Shown piece by piece: positions 24,701-36,390 of a stretch of 64,000 nt of DNA. Origin of the DNA: Wurfbainia villosa (lineage: Eukaryota; Streptophyta; Magnoliopsida; Zingiberales; Zingiberaceae); the NCBI GenBank assembly GCA_025175895.1, contig CM045988.1:91547137-91611136 (forward strand). The letters run 5' to 3'. The position numbers and the translations under genes are program-made. Within the stretch, counting starts at the first letter, position 1; each line of letters opens with the position of its first letter. The notes below the pieces were generated by a model. It saw only the letters and a program-made list of their open reading frames with translations, had not been told where the DNA came from and searched no databases.

Positions 24701-25967
24701 CACAGAGAGTCTTCTGATCGCCGTTCTTGCATTCGAGCACAACCGTCCCCTTGCCCATGATCTCAATGGTTGATCCATCGCCAAACCTCACCCTCCCGGT
24801 GATGGTTTCATCCAGTTCTTGAAACTTCTCGTGTTGGCTAGTCATGTGGTTCCTGGCACCATTGTCAAGGTACCAGACGTCTTTATCTTCTCCTTTCTTT
24901 ACGCTGCGGTACATCTCCAGTAGCAACTTTTCTTCACTAAGCAAAATGGTATCCTGCCGCTCACGGCTAGTGTGAGAATCCTCGTGGGATACGGTCATCA
25001 TCAATGCTGGCTCTTCATCGGTGGCGCACTCTTCATCGGTGGCGCAAGTGAGGTACGCCTCATCATCACGACGCTTGTTGTAGCACTCGGACGCATAATG
25101 CCCCATTTTCTCACAATTGAAACACTTTATATGTCTCTTGTCACGAGTGTCTCTGCCGTTGTCGCTAGTGCCTCTTGAATTGTTTTGGCGCGGCGTATCA
25201 CGACCACGACCACGACCGCGCCCTCGCCCACGCCCATGCCAGTTGCCACGACTAGGGCTCTTGGACCCACGCCCCTTGCTTCCTGACGAAATGTCATTGC
25301 TCTCCTTCTGTCGCACTTGCCATTCGGCATGAGTAAGTAGGAGCTCACCTTCAGTGCCGTTGGTGCTTGCGCGTAATCGTAGTGTTCGTTCCTCGTACGC
25401 CTTTAGTCGTCCTATAGTCTCCTCAAATGGTATTGTCTCAAGGTCGTGGAACTGCTCAATACCGGCAACAATAGGAAAGAATCTATCAGGGATAGAATCG
25501 AGCAACTTCTTTACCAAAGATGAATCTTCAAATATGACACCAAGAGTGGAGAACTTGCTGCTCATGGCGCTGAGTTTGCCAGCAAACTCGTTAATCGTCT
25601 CGGTCTCCTTCATCCGGAGGGCGTCGAACTCGCTCTTCAACGTCTGTACACGTACCTTCTTCACCCGGTCACTACCAAGGTACCGCATCTTGAGGTTGTC
25701 CCAGACTTCCTTCGCCGTCTTCTTTTTTGCGATCTGAAGAAGGATGTCTTCAGGGACACACTGCGAGATGTATGCTCGTGCCTTTTTATCCTTCTTTGCA
25801 TCCACCTGGGCTCCTTCTGCTGGCTCCACCGCCTCCCAGACTCCCTGGGCATCAAGAATCGCTTCTGTTTTTATTGCCCACACAGTATAATTGTGAGGGC
25901 TTAACATCGGATAGGGAAATGACACTCCGCCGTTCTCCTTCGTAGCAGCTTGTGGGAAACCCGACAT
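21752..25967 (-). pseudogene. Copia gag-pol polyprotein, interrupted
   Basis: The ATG at 25967 opens a 497-codon frame: a gag domain, an RG-rich stretch, a CCHC zinc knuckle (CFNCEKMGHYASEC), then the protease region WYLDNGARNHM, where the catalytic D-S/T-G is D-N-G. An in-frame TGA near 24474 interrupts the GAG-pre-integrase part (HSRLGHVNFHDLK). The same frame continues through integrase (HADICGPI, DGGGEFLS, NGVVERHNRT) to about 23500. Frameshifts near 23500 and 23260 precede reverse transcriptase (HLDVKSAFLNGELEEEIY, catalytic YVDDLIV) at 23238-22140. A further shift near 22130 separates RNase H, which ends at TAG 21752-21754. Autonomous activity is unlikely. Minor LTR-to-LTR differences suggest moderate age. 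Confidence 0.93.
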
Positions 25968-26007
25968 TTTGTGGAATCGTGGATTCTTGGGTGTTCTGTA
26001 CTATCAA

Positions 26008-26020
26008 GGCTCTGATACCA
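26008..26020 (-). other. Primer-binding site of copia element 1
   Basis: The minus strand reads TGGTATCAGAGCC, complementary to the 3' end of plant initiator methionine tRNA, two bases inside the 5' LTR. Confidence 0.93.
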
Positions 26021-26022
26021 GA

Positions 26023-26412
26023 TGTTGGCTTAGGATCTGTTGATAGTACGCACACACACTAATATGCAAGAGGAATTAGAGCGAGAAGGAAATAACTTCT
26101 TGAACACTTTATTACAACGATTGATCATTCAAATACACAACTCTAGGACTCTTTAAATAAACCATAAAGTAAGACTAATTCCACTAGTTAATCCCACGGA
26201 AAAAGAAAAATTTATCCTAATTAATCCTACGGAAAAGGAAAAACTTATCCAAATTAATCCTATGGAAAAAAGAAAACTCATCCCAATTAATCCTATGGAA
26301 AAAAGAAAACTTATCTCAATTAATCCTACGGAAAAGAAACCTTATCCCAATTAATGAAAAAAAATATGACCTGTCCGCTCACACTTTATCACGTCCGGAT
26401 TATTTGCTCACA
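26023..26412 (-). repeat. 5' LTR of copia element 1
   Basis: 390 bp, starting TGTTGG and ending GCTCACA on the plus strand, with the tandem 30-bp units also seen in the 3' LTR. Confidence 0.93.
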
Positions 26413-28475
26413 ATTTAAGCTTTCAGGTATTTAAATATCTGAAACTATCTCTTCGAGTTCTGTAAACACTCGCATTGCTATTCGATATTCCCGTTTTGGT
26501 TCTCTTATTTTCCCCTTCGGTATATTCATTGAGACTAGCTGCTTAGTTAATGTTCCATTTTGACTGGAAAAGTTTGCAGTTACCTCTTTGATTAAGCACA
26601 AGTCGTTCAAACTTGATGGCAATTTCCAAGCTAAGAACTGGTTAATTACTCTTTTATTTTTTTATGAAATTAATTTTGAACTCTTTAAGATAATATCTAG
26701 TAGTTTATTATTTACGTACGAGTCGTTTTGTGCTTTAGCACATGAAGGACGACCTTGTTGTGTAACTATTAAAGACGCATAATTTACAACGTAAACTGTG
26801 TTTTGATGGGAGGCAATTATCTTTGATCAAACGATGATGTTAAATGAGAAGCGAGATCTACCTCCACCTCCTCATTAGCCAATAAGGGGAAAGAAGAAAT
26901 AAAAAACAGGAGGAAGTTCAAGTAGCTTCAATATGAGGCAGCCAACCACAAAGCTGTTTCTTACAAAAAAGAAAACAACTATGGAAAAAAGAGTCTAGAA
27001 AAACAAAAAGCTCACGAGAAAAATAGTGAGAAGTATTCTTTCCTTTGGCAGAAGGAAAGAAGGAGAAACAAATCTTTAATATTTTGCTCATCAAAAGTAA
27101 GAAAAAAAGTATATAAATCACAAAAAGAAGGATTTTTTATTTAAAAAAATTAAGCTCAGGTTCGAGCTTAATTTCAAGTGCGAGTTGACCTCAAATTGGC
27201 CGAAAGTAATATAGAGAAAAAAAAAATTGAGAAAGATTTCTCAGTCTTTTTCTTCTCTCCAGTTTTTGTCAGAGGAATTGAAGGGTAAATGTTATCGGGA
27301 TTTAGAAACATCTGTGCTTGTACTGAAATCAAGTAAATCTCTACAAATTGCATGCCTTTGTGGTAAAATATAACTTAAGTAGATTTTGCTTCGTGTTCAT
27401 GGAGCGGTTCAGTATTTGGCTGAAAGTCGGATCTTCATTATTAGATTCAGTATTTGTCAATTTTTTTTCTGACCTTCTTCCGATCGTGTGATATTTTTTC
27501 ATGACGATCGAGCTGGTTAATTATGAATTGACATTGTGACAGTCAGATATGTTTATAACAGTTCTATTGCTTGAGGGAGTGGATCGGTTTGTGTCTTGCC
27601 TGCAGATGTTCTAACTGATTCCAACATCTAAAGGAAGATTCCATGTGCTCAATGACATATATATATTCCATCTTCTCAACTATGCCTGAGCAATCGGTCG
27701 TTCCAAGTATTCGATGTCAAGGATATGATTGAATGGCCATTGTGATGAATATTAATTTTAATTAAGGAGTTTCCCTTTCTTTTAATTTGATTGTTCAATT
27801 CTATCTCTATAGTTTGGTCTGTGAATGACTTACCAATTAATTAATTAAGGATGACTGTCATAAATAAGCTGTAGGCACAAAAGTTGTTTTGCAAAATATA
27901 ATTGTTTTTCCTGCCATTAGAAACCTCTCCCTGCTCAAGAACGGGAAGGGAAAGAGGAGTATATAGAAAGATAGGTAGGAATATATAGAATGAAAATGAA
28001 GAGAAAGGTGTTGATCACACAAACTATATACCCTTTGATGGATATGGCTAGAAAACTGGAAAAAAAAAAATTAATTTCACTGTTGTCATTATCTTCATCC
28101 ACCAATAAATTCCCACGCATCATGGCGAAAAGTATATCATAATCAATCTAGCGAGCTTTGCTCATTATCTTGATCACACAAACTCGTCTATGTAACAGGA
28201 CCACCCATTGCATGCAGCATCACTGTAGGTCAATACGTCTCTGAGTTCATTTGCAAGAGAACCAAGAGAAAGGAGTCTCCTTCCACCGACCAGAAGAGGC
28301 AGAGGATAGAGTGGCTGAATTATTCATTCATTCATGACCCATCCAACAAATATCGAAGAACAGTCAAAGTTTACATCAAATAGATATTCGTTGAGATTGC
28401 ACGTACGATTGACCGAATAACAAAGAGCGCAAGAAAAATTGAGAGCACACTTGAAATAGCAATCGGTTACAGTAG
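26413..28475. other. Intergenic spacer
   Basis: AT-rich, with no supported gene. Purine-rich tracts lie near 26880-27130. The right end, from perhaps 28130, may be 3' untranslated sequence of the DUF3339 gene on the minus strand. Confidence 0.4.
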
Positions 28476-28685
28476 TTAAGCAGTCTGAACATGGACTCCT
28501 ATAGCAATGACAAGGATGGTCATGAGGACAAAGAAGATGACTGCATGAACCAGAATGGAGATGCCGCTGGTGAACATGTTCCCAAACTCCACGACCCTCG
28601 TCCTCGACGGCAGCTGAAACAGCAGCCCCGGCGACAGGAGGATGAACAGAATCACCGCGACGATCACCGGACCCCAATCGGCCAT
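28476..28685 (-). CDS. Small plant membrane protein of the DUF3339 family
   Basis: A 69-residue protein starting MADWGPV, the usual opening of this plant-specific family, whose members are about 68-70 residues. Two hydrophobic helices are evident: residues about 5-24 (ending LSPGLLFQLP) and about 43-67. Between them is the conserved RVVEFGNM stretch, and the second helix begins SGISILVHAV. The open frame extends 29 codons upstream to another ATG at 28772, but family length and the conserved MADWGP favour the start at 28685. The molecular function of the family is not known to me. It is an isolated gene whose nearest recognised neighbours are transposons. A TATATATA tract near 28983 lies upstream and could serve as a promoter element, which is not shown. 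Confidence 0.93.
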   Translation of the reverse strand: MADWGPVIVAVILFILLSPGLLFQLPSRTRVVEFGNMFTSGISILVHAVIFFVLMTILVIAIGVHVQTA

Positions 28686-30359
28686 GTGCCTTCTTGACCA
28701 ACAAGCTAAACTCTTAGATTCTTCTGGTTTAAATTTTATTAGAACCACAAGTGCATGCAAGGCGAGGATCACATGTAGAAGAAGCTAGCAAAGGTTGGTG
28801 TTATACTTAAGCAATAAGAAAGCGTGCCTGGAGAAGCAAAAGGGGAAGGGGAGGACTTGCTTTATGATTCATAGAATGCAAAGCTTTACACTAATACATT
28901 TGGTGATTGGTCACTTTATTTGGGGATTCTTTTTATTAAAGTTGTAGGAAATGGGAATAGGATGTGAATGCGCTCTTTAATTATATATATATCAGTGCAG
29001 TGTGAATATGAAATTGTTTAAGAGCTTTAATAATAAAGCGAAGGAAGAAAGCTGGCCTGTCGTTTTAGGGTTAAATGAGGACGATAAGGTTCCGGAGATT
29101 CGTAAACTGAACGACGTTGTGAATCATCTATAAGAAAAAATAATTGATATGCAAAGAGAAGACAATAGAAGAAATAGAGAGTGATAATAAGAAGTTGATG
29201 AATATAGAGAGCAAAGTTTGTTATTCATCTTTCCATTGACGAAAATTTTAATGATAATTAGTAACAGTCGTTTACAATAATTTTTTTTTTAAAAAAGAGT
29301 TTTATCTAAAAAAGCAGTTTCACGTTCATAAGCTTATAAATGTTAATGTTGTTGTCCAATCTCTAACGCATATCTGTCCTCAAAGCTGTAAGCGGGGTTA
29401 AGTAGCACTGCCGACAAAAACAAAAGAGGTTATGGAGCCTAACTAGCGCTGCATGATGGTTTAAGAATCTATAACGGTGTTGCATGTGCTATATTACAGA
29501 TAACATTCATAATTAAACCTTAATCTCTTTCGCCTAATTAACCGTCATCGCTATTAATATTGCCCACAGTTTCTGAGATTCTTATTGACATATTTAAGTC
29601 TTTATTATTATAATAACTAAAATTATTCAAAACAATATATTGAACTTCTTTTTCTTTAAAAAAAATATATTCTTTAAATATCACCTTGCAAACAACTTAA
29701 CATCAATCAAATCTAAACCCTCATTCTTTGTCTTTTTTCTTTTTTCAAAAAAAAAAAATCTTTTATTTTTATAATCAACAAAAAGGGCACCTTAACTTGA
29801 AAAAAATTTTATCAAATACCACGTATCATATATTTCATCTTTAAAATATCTTTATTCGGATTATAGTAGCTCGAATAAATTACATATTTTAGTAATTTTA
29901 TTTAAAATTATACAACAGCTTTATTGAAACCCACTTATAATGTACTTTATTTCAAAATTTCAAAAATATAATAATTCGATGAAAAATACTCTTAAAGTTG
30001 TTGCGCTTTACAATAATTTTGAATAAAGTTGATATACATGGTAATATTCCAGAACAAAACTATTATACATACATCAGCTTGGATGAAAATGTTATAATAA
30101 TATTAAAATAAATTTACCTCCGGTGTGCATCCCCTTGCGCGTCCGCACGTGCGACAGAGGAGTGTAGTCCAATTGAGTTAAACATTCAATTTTTAAAGTT
30201 TTTGTTTGCTCCACAATGTCATCACTTAGGTATACCATTTGACTAATGAAAAAGTCAACTATTAATATCCAATAATTGATTGTTCACATCCTTAAACCCC
30301 AATAAATTCCCTTAAATATCAAATTCAAGGTTTATAATTTATTAGTCCATTATTATTTT
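28686..30359. other. Upstream flank of DUF3339 gene and AT-rich spacer
   Basis: No coding gene is supported. The stretch includes the probable promoter of the minus-strand DUF3339 gene and then very AT-rich DNA. Confidence 0.4.
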
Positions 30360-31240
30360 ATAGTAATCGATTAATGCTTCTATTTTAGTCTTTCTGAGAC
30401 TGAAACTCCACTTTACTTAATATCTAATCGACCACAATTTATTAAGAATTTTCTCATTTAGCATTCAGTCATCCTCGACTAACTAAGACTTCACTCGTCT
30501 AGTATCTGTAGAGCTGTCAAGTTGGATTGATCTGTCATGTCAAATAATTTAAGTGTATTGGATTGAAATTTTATCAATTTGTCATTTTGGCTGGTGGAAC
30601 TAAACAGATCAACTAGCACAGGTTACGAGTCTAGATAGATTAGCCCGTGGCTGCATGGCTCGATTTGAGAAAAGCTCTTCTCTCATATAATTCAATCGAT
30701 GTCATTCATTTTTACCAAATAATCATACTTTTTTAAAACCTTTTTTTTTGTAAAAGCCTTTCATTTAGTAAGTTTGATTATACTAAATTACTAATTTCTA
30801 CATTTAGGTAGGTAGATATTCTTGGACCAATTCTATACAAAGCCGAGTATATAATTTTAAGTAATTTTTATTGCTTCATTCATTACAGTTGGATATATTA
30901 CAAGTGTATATTATCAATAGTTGTTTCAAATGCTTGCTTTCTTATCGTGGTATCTCATTCGCCTTATCAGTCGTCACCTCAAGCCCTCAATATTTCAATA
31001 ATTTTAAAGTTTTTTTATATTTTTTTTGACTCGCCTAATCCATAATCTATCTTGGATTGGGGATTTTTAAGCCCACTGAGAAGGTGGGTCGACCCACCCC
31101 CTCCATGTTAAATATTGGATTTGCGACAGATTAACTCATTCCACCATCGGTCAACCTGTTTGACAGATCTAAGTATCTGATCGACTTTGATTTTTCACAA
31201 TCTTTCCATTGCCAAATATTTGGTTCTCTTTTACCTATTT
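30360..31240. repeat. Degenerate minisatellite, left part (unit about 45-55 bp)
   Basis: Loosely repeated phrases such as CTAGTATCTGATCGACTTTGA and GACTTCACTCGTCT recur. The same phrases continue on the far side of element Y (36405-36812) and of element X (62588 to about 62720), so one array was split by two CACTA insertions. Confidence 0.55.
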
Positions 31241-31255
31241 CACTACAAGAAAATC

Positions 31256-31655
31256 CTTAATTAGAGACCGAATTAGAATCGGTATTTAATTACAGACCGA
31301 TTTTAAGAAATCGATCTCTAATTAGAGACCGAAATTCAAATTGGTCTCTAATTAGAGACCGACTTGAAAATTGGTCTCTAATTTAGAGACCGACTTGAAA
31401 ATCGGTCTCTAAATTAGAGACCGACTCATAATCGATCTTTAAATTAGAGACCGAAAATCAAGTCGGTCTCTAATTAGAGACCGACTTCAAAATCGGTCTC
31501 TAATATAGAGACCGACTTATAATCGGTCTCTAAATTAGGGACCGCCTTTAAAATCGGTCTCTAATTTAGAGACTGATTTTCAAGTCGGTCTCTAAATTAA
31601 AGACCGATTTTATAGGTGGTCTCTAATTAGAGACAGACTTGAAAATCGGTCTCTA
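31256..31655. repeat. Left subterminal palindromic array of element Y
   Basis: More than a dozen copies of the motif AGAGACCGA and its complement TCGGTCTCT are arranged as hairpin-like units such as GAGACCGACTTGAAAATCGG. These are likely transposase-binding sites. Confidence 0.88.
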
Positions 31656-31808
31656 AGTTCAAGTGTTTTTTTTCACTTGTTTTATTTTTTCACCCTCCGA
31701 TTCTTTTCCTTGTGATTCCTTTCCTCTCCCATCTCCGTCCCCATTATCCAAATATGAATTAAAAAAAAATAAATTAAAAATTGAATTAGAGACCGACTCA
31801 AAATCGGT

Positions 31809-32645
31809 CAGACCCGGACCCGACTCGGAATCGGACCGTGGTCAACGGTCCGGTTAACCAGGTCAACAGGTTTGACTCGAACCCGTGACCGGAGCGCCTA
31901 TTAAGCGGTCCGGTCATGATTTTTTAAAAAATTGAACCGTCGATTAAAAAAAATGGGAAATAGGGCGACACGTCCATGCCAATGGAGGGGCATGGGCGTG
32001 TCGGGCATGAGACATGAGTGTGTTAGCCGACACGGCCGAAGAATATGACTGTGTCGGCTAACACACTCGGGGTGTGTTGAGGAACATGGACGTGTCGGGC
32101 TGAGAAAAATGAGAAATAGGGCGACACGCCCATGCCAATAGAGGGCATGGGCGTGTCGGGGCATGAGACATGGGTGTGTTAGCCGACACGCCCGGAGTGT
32201 GTTGAGGAACATGGGTGTGTCGGCTAACACACCCGGGGTGTGTTGAGGAACATGGACATGTCGGCTAACACACCCGGGGTGTGTTGAGGTCTGGAAGTTC
32301 TGATACGCCTCGATAATTCCCGATTCTTCACCCTGTTAACATGAAAAATACCCAAAAATAATTTCTTTGTCCAAAATATATCCAAAATACCCCAATAGAG
32401 TTTTTATAAGTTCAATTGTGTAATTTTTTTTATTTTAATTATTTACATCATTCTTTAAATTTTTATTTATTTAACTAAGACGATAATTAATCGGACCGAA
32501 CTCGGACCGGACCCGGATCGGACCTGGACCCAGACCGAAATCGGCGGTTTCACAACCCGGACCGTAATCGGCCACGAGCAGGCCGGTTAAGGGTCAGTAT
32601 TTTGTCAACCCGGACTCGACGGTTCTGACCCGGATCCGAACCGGG
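31809..32645. repeat. GC-rich block inserted in a subterminal motif, with internal tandem repeats
   Basis: It splits one AGAGACCGA...TCGGTCTCTAA unit (left half ends at 31808, right half resumes at 32646). Both edges are rich in GACCCGGA words. The interior (about 31955-32290) is a minisatellite of GACACGCCCATG, TGTTAGCCGACACG and GGGTGTGTTGAGGAACATGG phrases; open frames there are repeat artefacts. It may be a separate non-autonomous element; no duplication was recognised. Confidence 0.5.
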
Positions 32646-32739
32646 CTCTAATTTAGAGACCGATTCTATAAATCGATCTTTAATCTGATTTTTTAAATAT
32701 TTTCTAATTAAAAAATTAAAAAAAATATAAGGCTCATAG

Positions 32740-33300
32740 AGACAAGAGTTAGGGATTTTTCTCGCATGCAACCCATTTCTTCTTCTCGCGTCTGCCACCA
32801 TACGCCGCCGCCTTCACCCACTCCGCGCGGCCACGCCGCGACGTGGCCACCGCTACGACCTCGCCACGCCGACGCCGCCGCCTTCTTGCTCGCGCGCACA
32901 CGCCGCCCGCCCACCGTCGCCAGTTGATCTCCATTGTCGCGGCCTGCTCCGCGTGGCTGGTTTATACTGCCACAAGTTGCCTCGCCTACAACCATTGTCG
33001 GCCAGCCTCATCTCCGCCCACTGTTGGCCCCGCTCGACGCTCACATACGCCGTCGCGATCACAGCGGCAACCCGTGCGGCCACAGCCGTCGCGATCACAG
33101 CAGCAACCCCAATTTTTTTCTCCTATCCCGCTTCCCCTCCTCTCCTTCCTCCTGTCCGCCTCCCTCAATTTTTTTTCCCATCCCGCCTCTCCTCTGAGCT
33201 CACTATCCTGCGGTCGCGACCTAAGTCACGTGAGGTGGCCGCACCTACGACTTCGGTTCTGAACGCGTTGTGCGATTCTGAAGTCGTCGCCAGGTATGCA
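32740..33300 (+). other. GC-rich segment inside element Y, possible 5' exon
   Basis: A sharply GC-rich island with several overlapping frames, rich in Pro, Arg and Ala codons. It ends near GTCGCCAGGTATGC, which fits a splice donor. It may be the captured promoter or first exon of a chimeric transcript reading into the AIP1 and kinesin fragments. The source gene is not recognised. Confidence 0.35.
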
Positions 33301-34040
33301 ATTTCTCCTTCTCCTTCTTCCTCCTGATTGTATTTTAATATCTGGAGTGCTCTGTCGTCGTCTATTGGATGTATATGAGTTTAATGGGTTTATCAGAGAA
33401 TGGGGTTAGCGAACAATTAGTTAGGGTATTAATTTTTAGAATAAAATTGGACTTCATCCAGTTCATCCGGTTACTCATTTACTATAGTGGAGACATGGTT
33501 CTTTAGCGACATAGGATGATAGGAGTTGAATCTCAAAGATGGTAGTGGCCGAGGTAAGTAAAGTGGGCAACGATATGGTTGAGGTAGGTCTCATCCATGC
33601 TAATCCCATTGATTTGGGTCTCGTATGGACTATGGAATGATATGTTTTGTAATATTTTAATCCTTAGTATCATGATAAATTAATGATAGTCCTAGTCCCA
33701 AAACAAAGTGCATGAGCTGCAAGCAACATTAAAATAGACTTTTGAATGTATCCTAAACATGTAAAATTATTATCATTGCATTGTGATGCATGTACTCAAA
33801 GTAGAGCCATGACTTACCTTACTTAGCAAGCGGATGCACAAATAGACTTTTGAGGTTTTAAATTCTCTTTGCCAATTTTTCATCATAAGTGTTGGATTTT
33901 GCATTAGCATAATGAATATAAGAGCTAGCTTTGAGAATTTTGCTTGTTATTCTATTAAGGCTTATGAGAGGTAAGTTCTTATTTTCTTAGATAACTATGG
34001 TTATTCTCTTTAACCATGAATTATATTTCTTATGACACAG
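33301..34040 (+). other. Intron-like spacer of element Y
   Basis: AT-rich, intron-like DNA. A possible short exon ends in AAGGCTTATGAGAG followed by GTAAGTT near 33977; its source gene is not recognised. Confidence 0.3.
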
Positions 34041-34227
34041 GTTTGAAAAGTACCCCTAAATGGAGATCAATGTGGAGATACAGAACCACTTGATGTTGGG
34101 TTTCAGCCAAAGGGCTTAGCAGTTGTAGCTAAGACTCCGGAACTAGCATTACTCCCCTGATGCTTAACTATTTTGTTTAGGTGATTCCAATCGAGAAGCT
34201 GTTGTTTGGGATCGATTTTCTCGAGAG
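34041..34227 (+). pseudogene. Captured fragments of an AIP1-type (actin-interacting protein 1) WD40 gene
   Basis: After a CAG acceptor at 34038-34040, one frame gives a peptide containing GDQCGDTEPLDVGFQPKG and then TPELALL, followed by TGA at 34158-34160. A second piece (34181-34227), preceded by TTTTGTTTAG and followed by a GTAAAA donor, gives DSNREAVVWDRFSRE. Both resemble separate places in plant AIP1, a WD40 protein that promotes actin filament disassembly with cofilin. The order is that of the parent gene but the sequence between them is missing, so the copy was deleted during or after capture. It cannot make AIP1. The call rests on remembered family motifs. Confidence 0.72.
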
Positions 34228-34914
34228 GTAAAATTTTGTACTTTATGCTTTGTCCTTAATTTCCACAATGATAATATTGCTCTTTTTTCAACCATAAATG
34301 ATTATCCTACTGAATGCATAATGGTTGTGTATTGTTTTGATTGTTATCTTGTGTACTAGGCTCTTTTAGGCGCTACATTTCTATAAGTAGGAACCTTAGG
34401 ATTTTTTTTTATTCTTTTTTTATGTGATCCTTGCACACTTTTTTATTTGTTTGACATTTCACGTGTCCTAATTATTTTGTGTTTGGCTATTTGGATTTAA
34501 GTTATACCATGAGTTCTATTTGAACTAGAATCCATCGTCCCAACTTTGAACCACTAATTAGATTTCTATGCAAATTAAACCAGCTAGAGATGGGGACATT
34601 TTATTTTTCGATAGGAAAAAAATTGTAAAGGTCTAAATTGTTTAAGAACATTAAACAAATGATTTAGCCATCAATTTTAGCCATCTTACTGAATGAGTGT
34701 TGTGCTCTTTTCATGTTGTTTTTTTCTTGCAATTTCTATGTCAATAACTGCAATCTTATGTTGCTTCTTTTTTATGTGATTGTCATTACTGATTTGCTTC
34801 TTGAACTAGGTATGTGTTTTCTAAGATTGAAAAAATATCAGTTTATATACCATTAAATTTTTTTTGAATTTTCAATCTGCTAATTGATATCTTTCTTTTG
34901 TATATTTGGAATAG

Positions 34915-35053
34915 GTGCAAATTGAGGGAGAAGGAGATTGACATCAAGGATCTGAAAGAGCAACTGAATGAACTTGTTAGCCTTCTTAGACTCAGTGAAG
35001 CAAAGAGAAAAGAAATGGAGAAGCAACAAAAGATGGGAGAAAAGTTGTTGTAG
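34915..35053 (+). pseudogene. Captured exon of a KIN-4 type kinesin (coiled-coil region)
   Basis: After a TAG acceptor at 34912-34914 the frame reads a heptad-rich peptide including REKEIDIKDLKEQLNELVSL, followed by SEAKRKEMEKQQKMGEKLL and TAG at 35051-35053. This resembles the stalk coiled coil of plant KIN-4 (FRA1/chromokinesin-like) proteins. Only one exon is recognisable and it ends in a stop, so no motor domain is present. It sits inside element Y, unrelated to the AIP1 fragments upstream, so at least two loci were sampled. Confidence 0.7.
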
Positions 35054-35878
35054 TCCCATTTGTGACATCACCTTGAAGCTCGTGTTGATTCTGGCGATGA
35101 TCAATTGAATATTGAAACTTTCAGATATTCTTGCAACGCTTTTTAGATTTTACCCCAAGCTCAATCTGCAGCTTCTTAACTTGGAACATCACTACCATGC
35201 TCAAGCAACTTACCCCAAGCTCAATCTTGACATTAGCATTTGATGATTTTGATTTTTCTTTTTCTTTGTTTACTTTGTTACTCTAAATTGCATAGTTTTT
35301 TACATTGTTATTAGTTTTGTGATTAATATTTATGTTGTCACATTTGTCAATATTTTCATATTAATATTATTTATATTATCACATTCTAGTGTCTCATTTT
35401 TCATTTATGTTTTTCATTAAATTTTATTTCTATGTGGTGCTTGACATTATGGTGATATTGACATGGTGGTGACTTTTCAAGATGTGATGGGGATGTAGTA
35501 GTATATATGATCTAGCCATGTAGCTCACTACAATCGTTGATCCCACTGGACGCACCTCAAATTGAGTTTCCAGAGGGCATCACAGTCAGATCGTGGTGCG
35601 GAGCGGAGCGTTGCAGGACTACTACAAATGTTCTCCAAAGGATAAACTTCACAAGATTTTTATATCATAATTGTGTACATGTGAATATTAATAAAATTAA
35701 ATTTGATTACTATTTATATTTTAATTGTATATATTTGAATATTAATAAAAGTAAATTTGATTCATATTTATATTGTCATTTTGTGTGTTTGAATGTGATT
35801 AGTAAATATTGAGATTAATATTAATTATTAAAATATTTTATAAATTTGTATAAATATGTATTGAATGGAAACAAAGAC
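35054..35878. other. Interior spacer of element Y
   Basis: No recognised coding. The phrase ACTTACCCCAAGCTCAATCT is partly duplicated (near 35145 and 35210). An AT-rich stretch follows with a loose repeat of about 70 bp (TTTGATTACTATTTATATTTTAA-like) near 35660-35800. Confidence 0.4.
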
Positions 35879-36390
35879 TGAATTAGAGACCAAATTTTCC
35901 ATTCGGTCTCTAAATTTAGAGACCAAATGGAAAATTCAGTCTCTAATTTAGAGACCGAAATTTTATTCGGTCTCTAATTTAGAGACCGAATGGAAAATTC
36001 GGTCTCTAATTTTAGAGACCGAATAAAATTTCGGTCTCTAAATTAGAGACTGAATGAAAAATTCGGTCTCTAAATTTAGAGACCAAATAAAATTTCGGTT
36101 TTTAAATTAGAGATCGAATGGAAATTTCAGTCTCTAAATTAGAGACCGAATGAAAATTCGGTCTCTAAATTTAGAGACCGAATAAAATTTCGGTCTCTAA
36201 ATTAGAGACCGAATGAAAATTTCAGTCTCTAAATTTAGAGACCGAATGGAAATTCGGTCTCTAATTTAGAAACCAAAATTTTCATTCGGTCTCTAATTTA
36301 GAGACCCAAAATTTAGAGACCGAATATTTTAGTCTCTAATCGGTTTCTAAATGCATTTAAAGACCGAATTTCGGTCTCTAATTAAGGGTT
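35879..36390. repeat. Right subterminal palindromic array of element Y
   Basis: The same AGAGACCGA core as the left array, but the spacer is mostly AATGGAAAATT or AATAAAATT rather than ACTTGAAAAT. Units are inverted pairs and form potential hairpins. Confidence 0.88.

Larger units (their letters stand above)
21398..26412 (-). mobile_element. Full-length Ty1/copia retrotransposon, coding region broken
   Basis: The target-site duplication ATTTA is present at 21393-21397 and 26413-26417. LTRs are 345 bp (3') and 390 bp (5'). A primer-binding site complementary to initiator Met tRNA lies next to the 5' LTR and a purine tract (AGGAGGGGTAG on the minus strand) next to the 3' LTR. Domain order is gag, protease, integrase, reverse transcriptase, RNase H, which defines copia. 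Confidence 0.95.

Noticed and set aside
26008..26020. Possible tRNA gene remnant
   Set aside because: It is the retrotransposon primer-binding site, only complementary to the tRNA 3' end.
29380..29460. Phrase resembling a 5S rRNA or tRNA fragment (GGGGTTAAGTAG)
   Set aside because: No cloverleaf or 5S internal control region could be built around it.
31256..31655. CRISPR-like regularly repeated short units
   Set aside because: Units are inverted palindromes inside CACTA termini of a plant element, not direct repeats with unique spacers.
31901..32230. 109-codon minus frame with repeated HPCLMP peptides
   Set aside because: Repeat-derived from the GACACGCCCATG minisatellite in element Y.
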